Part shown: in pieces, positions 26,406 to 38,049 of the stretch
How the letters are laid out: each line of letters opens with the position of its first letter
Numbering within the stretch: position 1 is the stretch's first letter
NCBI RefSeq assembly: GCF_009905375.1
Contig: NC_133647.1
Location: 133,006,088-133,070,087 of the forward strand
Length of the DNA: 64,000 nt
Origin: Apium graveolens
Lineage: Eukaryota; Streptophyta; Magnoliopsida; Apiales; Apiaceae
Reading direction: 5' to 3'
Made by a program: the position numbers and the translations under genes
Notes under the pieces: generated by a model
The model's input: only the letters and a program-made list of their open reading frames with translations
What the model was told of the DNA's origin: nothing
Databases searched by the model: none

Positions 26406-26430
26406 GAGAGAGAGAGAGAGAGAGAGAGAG
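26406..26430. repeat. (GA)n microsatellite, LTR1 of B
   Basis: About 25 bp of GA. The homologous tracts are about 105 bp (42667-42771) and 45 bp (50773-50817). The ORFs over these tracts are low-complexity artefacts. Confidence 0.9.
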
Positions 26431-26466
26431 TAGCCGAGAGAGTGTGAAAAAGAAAGAGATAATGGG

Positions 26467-26471
26467 AGAAT
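26467..26471. repeat. Target-site duplication AGAAT, left copy, of C
   Basis: AGAAT is repeated at 34703-34707. The empty site GGGAGAATGGGGTGC can be read in LTR2 of B near 42805-42820. Confidence 0.92.
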
Positions 26472-28177
26472 TAAATGGTTTTTAGCACATAAATGTAGCG
26501 AAAACGTAAATTTAAATCTTAAAAAAACCGAAACCCTCCGCAGGATCCATGCGAAAAACAATATTTAAATCATAATTTAGTATGTTTACCTTAAGAAGCT
26601 TTACGTTAATGGAAAGATGGAGGTCTTTAATAGCGATCCAAAAATGATGAACGAAGATCCTTAGCAGCTGCTCCTCAAGTGTGAAGCACTCCACCGGTAT
26701 CCACCAAGAAAACGATGTAATGAAGGAGGAGGAGATGGAGAGAATTAGGTTTTGTAAATCTTTTTGGTTGAGGCAAAAATAGGGTCTATAATATTATATT
26801 TATAGGCAAAATTTTCAGCTGAAAATTTTCCCATAAAATATTATTATTATTAACCCTTTATTATTCTCACTAATAATTAAAACACCTTTTAATTATTAAT
26901 CCTTTTTCTAAACTCTTTAGAAATAATTCTCTCACTTTATTTAATTTCCAAAAATTAAATTCTTAATTAATAATATTAAGAACCTTTTATTAATTAATTT
27001 ATAATCAATTAAATCTCATTTAATCAATTATTAAATTTGCCAATTAATTATTAAATTTCATAAATAAATAATTATCAGCCATTATTAATTAATTCCTCCA
27101 CCATTAAATCATTCTCTTTTATGGTGTGACCCTGTAGGTTCAATATTAAGCCGGTAGTAGAAATAAATAATAATAAAACTATTTTATAATTATTTATATA
27201 AATCTCTAATTCATTAAATATGATTAATTAATTAATCATATTTATTCTACATCGTGAGGGATACTTCTCAGCATATCGCGACTATCCGGATAATACGAAT
27301 TCACTGCTTACAATACCAAGAACCTATTCAGTGAGTAGTTACCGTACAATCAATTCCTTCTACCCTGCAATGTCATGATTAAGTACAAGGCATGGAACTT
27401 GTGTCAAGCCTATCTTATTTAATCACTTGCTTTCCCATTCACTATGCTTAGTTCTAATTAATGTAAATTAGAAACTCCTTTCTAATTTCATTCACTCTGG
27501 CCAGAGATCCCTGAACTAGCATAAGTGGATCAGCATTGAACATTCTCTTCCTTCACTGGAAGGGGTAGATCCTTTATTGATCATACACTATCTTCGTGTA
27601 CAAATTCCTATACCCAGTAGAGCCCTTATAATTGTCCCTTGAGACTAAGAACTAAACCAAAGTATAGTTCAGTGTACATAAGATGACTATGATGACCTCA
27701 AGTCTAAGGATACTTGTACAACTATCACTATGTGAACAACTGCTGACACGTGAGTGAACTTCATCAGTTGTTCAGTTGTGTGAGTCATGTTCAGTGAACT
27801 TATTCTATAATAAACACCTACATACTAGCTATAGTGTCACCACACAAATGTCTATGAGAACAGACATCCTTCATAATGAAGCAAGCATAGTATGTACCGA
27901 TCTTTGCGGATTATTAATTACCAGTTAGTAATCCTACGACCAGGATCTATTTAAGTTTAGAGTTATCATCTTTTAGGTCTCATTATTATGATCTCATCAC
28001 AATCCATAAAAAGCTTTACTCTAAACTGTGGTATATCTTATTTAAACATTTAAATAGATAGAGCCCGCAATAAAAACAAAACAAGTCTTTTATTAATATC
28101 AATGAAATCAAAATAGATTACATAAAAGTTATTCCTAAATCCTCATACATGATTGGACTTAGGACATATCTCTTTCA
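26472..28177 (-). repeat. 3' LTR of C (1706 bp)
   Basis: A direct repeat of 33334-34702 with an extra block of about 337 bp (26590-26926) that the 5' LTR lacks. It ends (plus-strand view) at CTCTTTCA next to the polypurine tract. Confidence 0.92.
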
Positions 28178-28191
28178 ATCTCCCACTTGTA
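28178..28191 (-). other. Polypurine tract of C
   Basis: On the minus strand TACAAGTGGGAGAT directly precedes the TGAAAGAG start of the 3' LTR. It abuts the terminal stop codon of pol (28192-28194). Confidence 0.85.
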
Positions 28192-31100
28192 CTAAAGCCA
28201 ATGACTCTGGTATCTAATACCCATCTTGTCTTTATGACGATCAAAGTGACTCTGAGAAAGTGGCTTTGTGAGTGGGTCTGCTACGTTGTTATGTGTGTCA
28301 ACTCTCTCGATGTTGACATCTCCTCTTTCAATAATCTCCCTAATTAGATGAAAGCGCCTCAGGACATGTTTGGAATTTCTATGAGACCTAGGTTCCTTGG
28401 CTTGTGCTATTGTTGCGTTGTTATCACAATACAACACAATAGGCTCTTCAACGCTAGGAACAACTCCCAACTCAGAAACAAATTTCCTCATCCAAACGGC
28501 TTCTTTTGCAGCCTCACTTGCAGCTATATATTCTGCTTCCGCTGTGGAGTCAGCGGTTGTAGACTGTTTGGAACTCTTCCAACTAATCGCACCACCATTC
28601 AGAGTAAACACGTACCCTGACATGGATTTGCTATCACTTTCTGATTGAAAACTAGAGTCAGTATAACCCTCTATTTTCAACTCAGATTCACCACCAAAAA
28701 CAAGAAAAATGTCCTGAGTCCTTCGCAAGTACTTAAGGATGTTTTTCACTGCTTTCCAGTGGTCTTCACCTGGATTGGACTGATATCTGCTCGTCACACT
28801 AATTGAATAGGCAACATCAGGCCTTGTACACAACATCGTGTACATGATAGAGCCTATTGCTAAAGCATAAGGAATCTTACTCATACGCTATCTTTCCTCA
28901 GGTGTCTTAGGAGACATTTTTTCGGAAAGGGACACTCCATGGCTCATCGGTATGAGACCTCTTTTGGATTTTTCCATGCTAAACCTTTTAAGCACTTTCT
29001 GGTTGTATGTACCCTGGGTAAGACCTATCATTCTTCTAGATCTATCTCTATAGATCTTCATACCAAGAATGTCGGATGTTTCTCCCAAGTCCTTCATGGT
29101 GAAGTTCTTTGATAGCCATACTTTGACTGATTGTAGCATCGGTATATCATTTCCTATAAGAAGTATGTCATTCATATACAATACAAGAAATGTTACTGCG
29201 CTCCCACTAACCTTCTTATAGACACATGGTTCATCTATGTTTTTGATAAAACCAAACTCTTTGATTGTCTCATCAAAATGGATGTTCCATCTACGAGAAG
29301 CTTGCCTTAAACCATATATGGTTCGCAGCAGCTTACACACTATGTGTTCATTTCCCTTGGAAAGAAAACCCTCTGGCTGTGTCATATACACTTCCTCCTC
29401 AAGTTCCCCATTGAGGAAGGCTGTTTTCACGTCCATTTGCCAGATCTCATAGTCGTAGTAAGCAGCAATCGCAAGCAAAATCCGAATTGATTTTAACAGG
29501 GATACAGGCGAAAAAGTTTCATCAAATTCAATCCCTTGCCTTTGTTTGAATCCTTTTGCCACGAGCCTGGCCTTATAGGTCTCCACCTGGTCATCTGCTC
29601 CAATCTTTCTTTTGTATACCCACTTGCACCCAATAGGCTTAACACCTTCAGGCGCCTCAACCAGAGTCCATACTTGGTTGGTATACATAGATTCCATTTC
29701 GGATTTCATGGCACTATACCTTTTCTCTGAGTCAACACTACTCATAGCCTCATTATAGGTCACAGGGTCGTCATCATCAATGATTGACGACTCATTGTCA
29801 TTCTCAATGACAAGGCCATAATACCTCTCAGGTTGGCGAGACACTCTCCATGTCCTACGAATGGGCTGTTCCACAGAAGGTTGTTCAGTCTGAACAGGTG
29901 TTTCCACTTGATCCGTAGTAGTTTGTGCTTCTTGAACTTCATCAAGTTCAATTTTGCTCCCACTGTTTCCTTAAAGGATAAACTCCTTTTCCAAGAAGGT
30001 AGCATGTCTGGAGACAAACACCCGATGATCGGTGTAAAAGTAATACCCCAAAGTCTCTTTACGATATCCCACAAAATTACATTTTACGGATCGAGATTCC
30101 AGCTTATCTTGGTCAACTTTCTTGACATAAGCTGGACATCCCCAAATCTTAACGTGTTTAAGACTCGGTTTCCTTTCTTTCCATATCTCATATGGTGTTT
30201 GAGGAACAGATTTGGAAGGCACCTTATTCAGTAAATATGTTGAGATTTCCAATGCATAACCCCATAGGAATACTGGAAGATTCGCATAGCTCATCATGGA
30301 CCGAACCATGTCTAACAAAGTTTGATTTCTCCTTTTAGATACCCCATTTAACTGTGGAGTATATGGAGGAGTCCACTGGAAGACTATACCATTTTCTTTG
30401 AGATAATCTAGAAACTCTCCATTCAAGTATTCACCACCTCGATCTGATCGAAGAGTTATAATACTGTGTTTGGTTTGTTTCTCCACTTCATGTTTATATT
30501 CTTTGAACTTTTCAAAGGCTTCAGACTTGTGTTTCATTAAATACACATATCCGAATCTAGATCTATCATCTATGAAAGTAATGAAGTAAGAAAATCCACC
30601 CATGGCTTGCGTAGACATTGGTCCACATACATCTGTGTGTACCTATCCTAGCAAATCTACAGCCCTCTCTCCATGTCCACTAAATGGAGATTTGGTCATT
30701 TTACCCAATAGACAAGACTCGCATGTAGGATATGGTTCAAAATCAAAGAGGTCAAGTAACCCTTCCTTATGCAATGTCCGCAATCTATTTTCACTAATAT
30801 GACCTAGCCTACAGTGCCATAAATAGGTCAGATTTTCATCATCTCGTTCTCTTTTATTAGTTTGTTCAATCTGAAGTAAATCATGCTCTATGTCACATAC
30901 ATACAGACCATTATTTAAAATGCCACATCCAAAAAGAACATTATCTCTAAGGATGAAACATTCATTATTCTTAATAATAAATGAAAAACCATCCACATCC
31001 AACATAGGAATAGAAACAATATTCCTCATAATAGAGTGAACGTAATAACAATTATTCAAAATAATAGTCTTGCCCGTAGGCATATGTAAACTAAATGATC

Positions 31101-31491
31101 CTACAGATATGTCCGCAACCCTTGCTCCATTGCCCATACGTAGAATCACCTCATCTTTTTCAAGAGTCCTACTTCCCTTTAGTCCTTGCAACGAATTGCA
31201 AATATGAGAACCACGGGCGGTATCTAATACCCAAGTAGAAATTTGACCTAGTCACATATTAACTTCGATCATGAACATGCCTGAATCAGAAGCGGTAGTC
31301 TCACTACCCTTCTTCTTCAATTCTGCAAGGTAAACCTTGCAGTTCCTCTTCCAGTGCCCCAACTTGTTACAGTGAAAACAAACAGCTAAATTAGGACCAG
31401 TCAACTTGAGAGCATCTAGTATGCTCCGAGTGATAGTGCAGAAGACATGACGAATATAGTAAATCTGTAAATGATAAACACATAACAACAC
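28192..31491 (-). pseudogene. C: copia gag-pol polyprotein remnant, one frame with four internal stops
   Basis: 1100 codons in one frame. Domains in order: CCHC zinc knuckle CFHCNKLGHWKRNC (in 31252-31491); protease WVLDTARGSHIC (about 31195-31230); GAG-pre-integrase zinc region (30643-31191); integrase core (29971-30618) with FIDDRSRFGY and LRSDRGGEY, but lysine (30334-30336) where the third catalytic glutamate is expected (NGVSKRRNQ); RT (28888-29907) with YMNDILL instead of YVDD, so the first aspartate is asparagine (29170-29172); RNase H (28192-28884) ending DPLTKPL. Stops: 31252-31254 TGA, 30643-30645 TAG, 29971-29973 TAA, 28888-28890 TAG. No frameshift. It would not give active enzymes. 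Confidence 0.93.
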
Positions 31492-33320
31492 TTAGCAAAT
31501 ATTCAATTTCATTTCAAAACACTATATGAATCGGGTCTTTATTCATAAGTGTCTCCCACTAGTTTATCTAATTTTTTCAACCCCCTAAGTGAAAATTAAG
31601 CATTCATAATGCTAGTGGGAATAGGGATCCTACATTCCATCACACAACCTCGTCTGTGGCATGAAACGTCATGTGATGTTCAATAGGCAGACAACTCCTG
31701 TCAATTATATCTTATGTTATTCCCTTATATAAGTTTAGCCTCTTGAATAATTGAGTCACGGCTGTGGCACGACAAACTCAATATTCTAAGTCAAGTCTAA
31801 CCCAATATTTCGTACAATTGAACCAGTCTCCAACGGCCCACGGCTGTAGCACGTACCGACCTTTAGATTCTAATTCAATGTACACATCTCTATGTAATAG
31901 ACAAGTATTTCTTATTTCGAAATCAAAGCCCTCGGCTGTAGCACGAAATGACAATTATTTAAAAATAAGAACCACTTTCTACCATGTTGAAAGGCCATGA
32001 CCGACACAAGCCCGTTGTGTCATTGGCCAATTACTACTTGATATTATTTAATTTTAGAGGGATTATATTACGTTACAATCATAATCATATTATAAAGAGA
32101 TTCTTCCTTTTAAATTAAATATTTCAAATCAATAATCGATAATCAGATGATTCCCAGATCGGGTGGAGCATTGTCAAGAAGCGTCACATAATAACCCTTT
32201 CTTACAGATAGAAATCTGTTGTTGATAGAATCATCCTTTCTCTCAATATTGAAAATTCATATTCAATTACGTGTTTCATAAACACAAGAATCTCATGATC
32301 GTATTCATAATATTTATTGTTAAGGCAAGAAACGATTCCTATTCTAGATTTTCTAGAGCATGCCTTATATTGATTTAAGTTCACCTAAATCTATCATCGC
32401 ATGGTAAACATAGGCATATATCTCATATATAAAATTAAATAAACAAGTAAATGTAAAGTGTAATAAAGTAAATGTGTTTGGTTATGGCCCCATCCTATTT
32501 GATCTTTATCAAGCTCATGATAAAGATCAAGGTCAATCTAATATGATGATGGAAATAAATACAACTACTTATTACATAAGTCTTCTTCTTTGTTTAGACT
32601 TCTTGTATGCCTCGTCTTCTTCTTTGTATTACCTCTATTGGATAGCCTTCTTGAGTCTTCAATTACATTACATGATTGAAAGTAAAACTAATCTAATGAA
32701 CTTACAAGATTGACGACATGCAAGTCGTATTTAAAACCAAAACCAAAACCATTACACTAAGGTCGAAAGGCCATAACCATCCACCATGCTCATACAACAC
32801 ATAAAAGCATGTTAAAACACATAATCTGATCTTAACATATCATATTATCCATGATCTAATCATAAAAAGAAAATATGACAAAAATCAGAAAAATCAGAAT
32901 CAAATCAGAAAAACAAGAATCACTGTTTACGGGCAGTAAACGACGCCAAACGCCTTACAGACGAGTCGTTGATAGCTTCAGCTATGAGTTTTGTTTAGAC
33001 ACTCGTTTACCTATGGAATAGGGTATTCTTTTGCGCAAATCAGACACCAGACCCAGATTTTAGCAAATCTACAGCAACCCATTCAGAATCCGTATCTAAT
33101 ATGATTCTCATAATTAGAACAAACATAAATCATGTATATATCAGTATATATACATATTACATAATCATCTTATGATTATACAACTCACATGAATATCATA
33201 TATTCAAAACCATACATATATAAGCATATTATATCAACATCGAATCATGGCGAATCACGTACATGCTCATATATCGAAAACAGTTAAACATATAAATGAA
33301 TTAAAAACTTTTCGCAAGTA
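31492..33320 (-). other. C: non-coding leader where capsid gag should be, with hairpin array
   Basis: About 1.8 kb between the zinc-knuckle fragment and the primer site. No frame shows capsid similarity; ORFs at 31764-32000, 32202-32384 and 32474-32713 are short and unrecognised. The part at 31554-32028 contains six hairpins, four with a shared loop motif (see the separate entry). The rest (32030-33320) is AT-rich with no structure noted by eye. The element therefore lacks capsid and would depend on another copy. Confidence 0.7.
31554..32028. repeat. Hairpin array with conserved loop motif CGGCTGTRGCACG in C
   Basis: Stems: TCCCACTAG/CTAGTGGGA (31554-31562, 31612-31620); CATCACA/TGTGATG (31638-31644, 31672-31678); ATTGAGT/ACTCAAT (31750-31756, 31776-31782), extended by GAAT/ATTC; GTACAATTGAA/TTCAATGTAC with one bulge (31812-31822, 31874-31883); TTCTTATTT/AAATAAGAA (31909-31917, 31963-31971); GGCCA..ACACAA/TTGTGT..TGGCC (31993-32028). 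Loops 2 to 5 carry CTCGTCTGTGGCATG, CACGGCTGTGGCACG, CACGGCTGTAGCACG and CTCGGCTGTAGCACG at 31649, 31757, 31839 and 31931. Stems are unrelated in sequence. Function unknown. Confidence 0.7.
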
Positions 33321-33332
33321 GCTCTGATGCCA
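33321..33332 (-). other. Primer-binding site of C
   Basis: Minus strand TGGCATCAGAGC lies one base inside the 5' LTR. It differs by one base from the initiator Met-tRNA complement TGGTATCAGAGC. Confidence 0.88.
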
Positions 33333-33333
33333 T

Positions 33334-34702
33334 TGAAGGGTTTTTAGCACATAAACGCAGCGAAAACGTAAATTTAAATCTTAAAAAAACCGAAACCCTC
33401 CGCAGGATCCATGCGAAAAATAATATTTAATTCGTAGTTCAGTATGTTTAATTCTCTCACTTGATTTAATTTCCAAAAATTAAATTCTTAATTAATAATA
33501 TTAAGAACCTTTTCTTAATTAATTTATAATCAACTAAATCTCATTTAATCAATTATTAAAATATCCAATTAATTATTTATTTCATAAATAAATAATTATT
33601 AGCCATTATTAATTAATTCCTCCACCATTAAATCATTCTCTTTTATGGTGTGACCCTGTAGGTTCAATATTAAGCCGGTAGTAGAAATAAATAATAATAA
33701 AACTATTTTATCATTATTTATATAAATTCTCTAATTCATTAAATATGATTAATTAATTAATCATATTTATTCTACATCGTGAGGGATACTTTTCATCATA
33801 TCGCGACTATCCGGATAATACGAATTCACTGCTTAGAATACTAAGAACCTATTCAGTGAGTAGTTACCGTACAATCAATTACTTCTACCCTGCAATGTCA
33901 CGATTAAATACAAGGCATGAAACTTGTGTCAAGCCTATCTTATTTAATCACTTGCTTTCCCATTCACTATGCTTAGTTCTATTTAATGTAAATTAGAAAC
34001 TCCTTTCTAATTTCATTCACTCTGGCCAGAGATTCCTGAACTAGCATAAGTGGATCAGCATTGAACATTCTCTTCCTTCACTGGAAGGGGTAGATCCTTT
34101 ATTGATCATACACTATCTTCGTGTACAAATTCCTATACCCAGTAGAGCTCTTATAATTGTCCCTTGAGACTAAGAACTAAACCAAAGCATAGTTCAGTGT
34201 ACACAAGATGACTATGTTGACCTCAAGTCTAAGGATACTTGTACAACTATCACTATGTGAACAACTGTTGACACGTGAGTGAACTCCATCAGTTGTTCAG
34301 CTGTGTGAGTCATGTTCAGTGAACTTATTCTATAATAAGCACCTACATACTAGCTATAGTGTCACCACACAAATGTCTATGAGAACAAACATCCTTCATA
34401 ATAAAGCAAGCATAGTATCTACCGATCTTTGCGGATTATTAATTACCAGTTAGTAATCCTACGACCAGGAACTATTTAAGTTTAGAGTTATCATCTTTTA
34501 GGTCTCATTATTATGATCTCATCATAATCTATAAAAAGTTTTACTCTAAACTGTGGTATATCTTATTTAAACATTTAAATAGATAGAGCCCGTAATAAAA
34601 ACAAAACAAGTCTTTTATTAATATCAATGAAATCAAAACAGATTACATAAAAGTTATTCCTAAATCCTCATACATGATTGGACTTAGGACATATCTCTTT
34701 CA
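33334..34702 (-). repeat. 5' LTR of C (1369 bp, internal deletion)
   Basis: Matches the 3' LTR but goes straight from AGTATGTTTA to ATTCTCTCAC near 33448, omitting about 337 bp present at 26590-26926. The deletion ends share only TA, consistent with end-joining. Its outer end CTCTTTCA abuts AGAAT. Confidence 0.92.
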
Positions 34703-34707
34703 AGAAT
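34703..34707. repeat. Target-site duplication AGAAT, right copy, of C
   Basis: Exact match to 26467-26471; LTR1 of B resumes with CGGGTGCACGGG. Confidence 0.92.
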
Positions 34708-35681
34708 CGGGTGCACGGGAAAGAAAAGAAAAAGGGGGGGATGAGTTTATAAATAATCAAAGACAAGGGCAATTTAGTAATCTACTAAATCCCTTTTATG
34801 CTTATTTAATCCTTTCTTTTTACTCAAATATAATAAAAATCAAATATAAAATATATCTCTCTCGGAAAGTCGAAAATTATTGCAAATGACAATTTTAATA
34901 CGTAGATCTTGAAATTAGCTTTCCAACCATTACTCATAATAAACTTTTGAGCGAACAGTTGATTTTATATGAATTTCGCAAGCTCGCCTTAATAATAACA
35001 TTTTTCTACATAAAATTAATTTAAAATGCAATGACCACTAAATAAATCCATTCATCATTTTTAAAAAGTCTCTAGGACTATTTCGAAGATAACAAAACAA
35101 ATCCCATGTTTTTATCTTACTCAGATAATTTTATAAAAATGCGCGAAGGTTAAATAAACCTTTATTTAAATCAAATAATTTCTTTAAATTCATAAAAATG
35201 TCACAGAGCACATAGTCATGCACACAGACAAGCAATCACACATATACAATCACATAACAACTCAGGTCTGATCAGAGAATTTTTCTTTCTTTATTCTTTA
35301 CCCTTATCTACGCATACCGGGTCACGTTCAGCCTGACGGCCCGACGCTCAGCGTTTCGATTACGCTTTTCATTAACATTATAGACCGACACGTCACTTAG
35401 GACGAAATACTTTATTTAAGCATTCATTTCACTCCATCACACATAATTCACATTTTACATTCTTTAAATCCTTATTAGGACGGGTTTCGTTCTACCTGAC
35501 GGCCCGACAACACAGCTTAACTCCTAAGCTGACTCTTTAAATTGGAACATTTTTACTTAAGCTCCTAGATTCTAATATACAACAAAGACAATTAATCAAC
35601 ACTTTACCACATAATTATAATCACATCACATAAAGCATACTTTATTGACTTAATTACGTCGCAAAATTCTCAGTCGTCACA

Positions 35682-35698
35682 ATCTACCCTCCTTAAAA
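35682..35698 (-). other. Polypurine tract, internal copy 1 of B
   Basis: Minus strand TTTTAAGGAGGGTAGAT lies directly before LTR1. An identical tract is at 43788-43804. Confidence 0.85.
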
Positions 35699-35721
35699 GG
35701 ATTTTGTCCCTAGAATCTAAT

Positions 35722-36263
35722 CTAAGCAAATAGATGGGGATACTTTTCTTTCATTTCGCTTTCTAATTCCCAAGTCGATTCTTCAACTAAGCAATTTCTC
35801 CATAATACTCTAACTAGAGGTACAACTTTATTTCTGAGTGTCCTCTCTTTTTGGTCCAAAATTCGCACTGGTTGTTCCATATAAGACAAATCTGGTTGGA
35901 TTTCCACTGGCTCCAACTCAATCACATGGCTCGCATTAGCATTATACTTTTTCAGAAGAGATACATGAAATACATTGTGCAGATGTTGCATTTACGGAGG
36001 TAGCGCCAACTCATATGCCAGTTTCCCAACTCGTCGCAATACTTCAAATGGTCCAATATACCTAGGACTCAACTTCCCTTTCTTTCCAAATCGGGTTAAA
36101 CCCTTCCAAGGAGATATCTTTAATAAGACCTTGTCTCCAGATTCGAATTACACATCTTTTCGTTCTTGATTTGCGTACTTTGCTTGTCGATCTTGAGCTG
36201 CAATTAATCTCTTTCAAATCATTTCTACCTTTTCCTTTGTTTTTTGAACTAGCTCTGGGCCAA
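35722..36263 (-). pseudogene. B copy 1: integrase C-terminus and chromodomain-like end
   Basis: Contains [29 protein letters not shown] and an end with [19 protein letters not shown] and YPHLFA, the chromodomain-like tail of Tekay-type chromoviruses. Stops: TGA 36214-36216 and TAA 36148-36150 (both also in copy 2), and TAA 35992-35994, which is CAA in copy 2. The last one therefore arose after the tandem duplication. A frameshift separates this part from the integrase core. Confidence 0.85.
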
Positions 36264-36761
36264 TTAATTTGCACTCACCAACTTCGTCCCAATATGTAGG
36301 GACCTACATTTTCTTCCATACAATGCTTCATAAGGTGGCATGCCAATATTCGCGTGATAACTGTTATTGTAGGAAAACTCAATCAATGGCAAATGATCGT
36401 CCCAATTTCCTTTGAAATCTATTGCGCAGGTTCGCAACATATCTTCAATCGTCTGAATTGTCCTTTCACTTTGTCCGTCTGTCTGCGGATGATATGCCGT
36501 ACTCATTTTCAACTTAGTTCCCAAATGATCATGGAATTTTCGCCAAAATCTCAAGTTAAACCTTAGATCTCTATCAGACACGATAGATACAAGAACTCCG
36601 TGACGTATCACAATCTCATCCAAATACAATTTGACCAACTTTTCTAACGAAAACCTTTCATTTATTGGCAAGAAATGTGCTGACTTTGTCAACCAATCGA
36701 TTACCACCCAAATCGCATCATGATTAGTCTTGGTTTTAGGTAATCCCACCACGAAATCCAT
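36264..36761 (-). pseudogene. B copy 1: integrase catalytic core
   Basis: A 165-codon open stretch beginning [10 protein letters not shown]. The DDE residues are visible: D in [16 protein letters not shown] in [10 protein letters not shown] and E in [13 protein letters not shown]. The end [12 protein letters not shown] is followed by a frameshift. It is preceded by a TGA stop (36774-36776) in PEWK-stop-EH, a position usually held by tryptophan. The catalytic residues are intact, although the polyprotein is broken on both sides. Confidence 0.9.
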
Positions 36762-36773
36762 CGCTATATGCTC

Positions 36774-38045
36774 TCATTTCCATTCAGGTACATCCAGTGG
36801 CTGGAGCAATCCGCTCAGCCTTTGATGTTCTGCTTTGACTCTTTGGCACGTATAACATTTACTTATCCATTTCGCAATTTCCTTCTTCATGTTTGGCCAC
36901 CAATAACTTTCTTTTAAATCTTGGTACATTTTCGTACTTCTAGGGTGAATCGAAAATCTCGAGTTATGCGTTTCTTGCAAAATCTCGTGATTTAGTTTCA
37001 CGACATTAGGTATCCAAATACGTGAGTTAACACGGTATATTCCTTTTCCATCCTTTTGAGCTTTAATTTCTTCTCCCGTCAACTTATCCTTTTCGCGATT
37101 CATCACTTGCTCTTGACAGCATCGAATCTTTTCCAAAATTTCGGGTTGAAATGACATCGCATATATAGCTACACCTCCAAATTCTGGAGTCTGCACCTCT
37201 ATTTCCATCTTTTCAAAATCCTTGATCAATTCTTCTGATGACGTTAACATATTCAATCTTTCCTTGCGACTTAAAGCGTCTGCTACCACATTTGCCTTTC
37301 CAGGATGATAGTTTATCGCAAAATCATAATCCTTGATCAATTCCAACCACCTTCTTTGTCTCATATTTAATTCCTTCTGATTAAAGATATACTTTAAACT
37401 CTTATGATCTGTGTAAATCTCGCACTTTTCCCCATATAAATATTGCCTCCAAATCTTAAGGGCAAACACAATTGCTGCCAATTCCAAATCAAGCGTTGGA
37501 TACTTTTGCTCGTGCGGCTTGAGTTGCCTTGACGCATATGCTATTACCTTCCCATGTTGCATTAACACACATCCAAGTCCTTTATACGAAGCATCACTGA
37601 ATATCACAAATTCCACTTTTTCATCTGGTAATACTAATATTGGGGTGGTTACCAACCTCTTCTTTAACTCTTGAAAACTTTCCTCACACTTTTCCGTCCA
37701 GACAAACTTCTCGTTCTTCCTTGTCAACTTCGTTAATGGGACAACAATCTTAGAAAACTCTTGCACAAGTCTCCTATAATATCCGGCTAATCCCAGAAAA
37801 CTTTTGACTTCCGTAGGAGTCTTGGGTCTTTCCCAATTCATTATAGCTTCTATCTTGGCTGGGTCCACTTTGATTCCTTCTTTATTAACTAAATGACCAA
37901 GAAATTGCACTTCCTTTATCCAAAATTCACATTTTGAAAACTTAGCGTACATCTTCTCTTTTCTCAGAATTTCCAAGGAAATCCTCAAATGCTCCTTATG
38001 ATCTCCTTCCGTCTTGGAATAAATCAGTATATCGTCGATACACAA
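36774..38045 (-). pseudogene. B copy 1: RT C-terminal part, RNase H and integrase zinc domain
   Basis: A 423-codon open frame. It starts at a TTG in the RT active-site box [10 protein letters not shown], then [15 protein letters not shown] and the thumb ([15 protein letters not shown]). RNase H follows ([34 protein letters not shown]), then [17 protein letters not shown], and the integrase HHCC region ([15 protein letters not shown] with CYTCQRVK). The first codon is not a real start: a frameshift at about 38045-38050 separates it from the rest of RT. Copy 2 differs by only a few residues. Confidence 0.92.
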
Positions 38046-38049
38046 TAAC

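Larger units (their letters stand above)
26472..34702 (-). mobile_element. C: Ty1/copia retrotransposon (Angela-like?) nested in LTR1 of B
   Basis: 8231 bp with 3' LTR 26472-28177, 5' LTR 33334-34702, primer site, purine tract and AGAAT duplication. On the minus strand the LTR starts TGAAAGAGATATGTCC and ends ACCCTTCA; the outer 3' end is mutated to TTTA. One reading frame from 31491 to 28192 encodes zinc knuckle, protease, integrase, RT and RNase H in copia order, interrupted by four stops. Capsid-coding gag is missing. LTR size and RT text (VLKRFSMEKSKRGLIPMSHG) resemble the Angela/BARE group, but that lineage call is tentative. Confidence 0.93.
23210..35681 (-). repeat. LTR1 of B (3' LTR of the array), split by element C
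   Basis: From TGTGACGCCCTC to CGTCACA; about 4236 bp after removing C and one duplication copy. It differs from LTR2 by scattered substitutions over 23210-26466 and 34708 to about 35200, but looks identical to LTR2 from about 35215 to its end. The GA tract at 26406-26430 is the shortest of the three. Confidence 0.92.
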
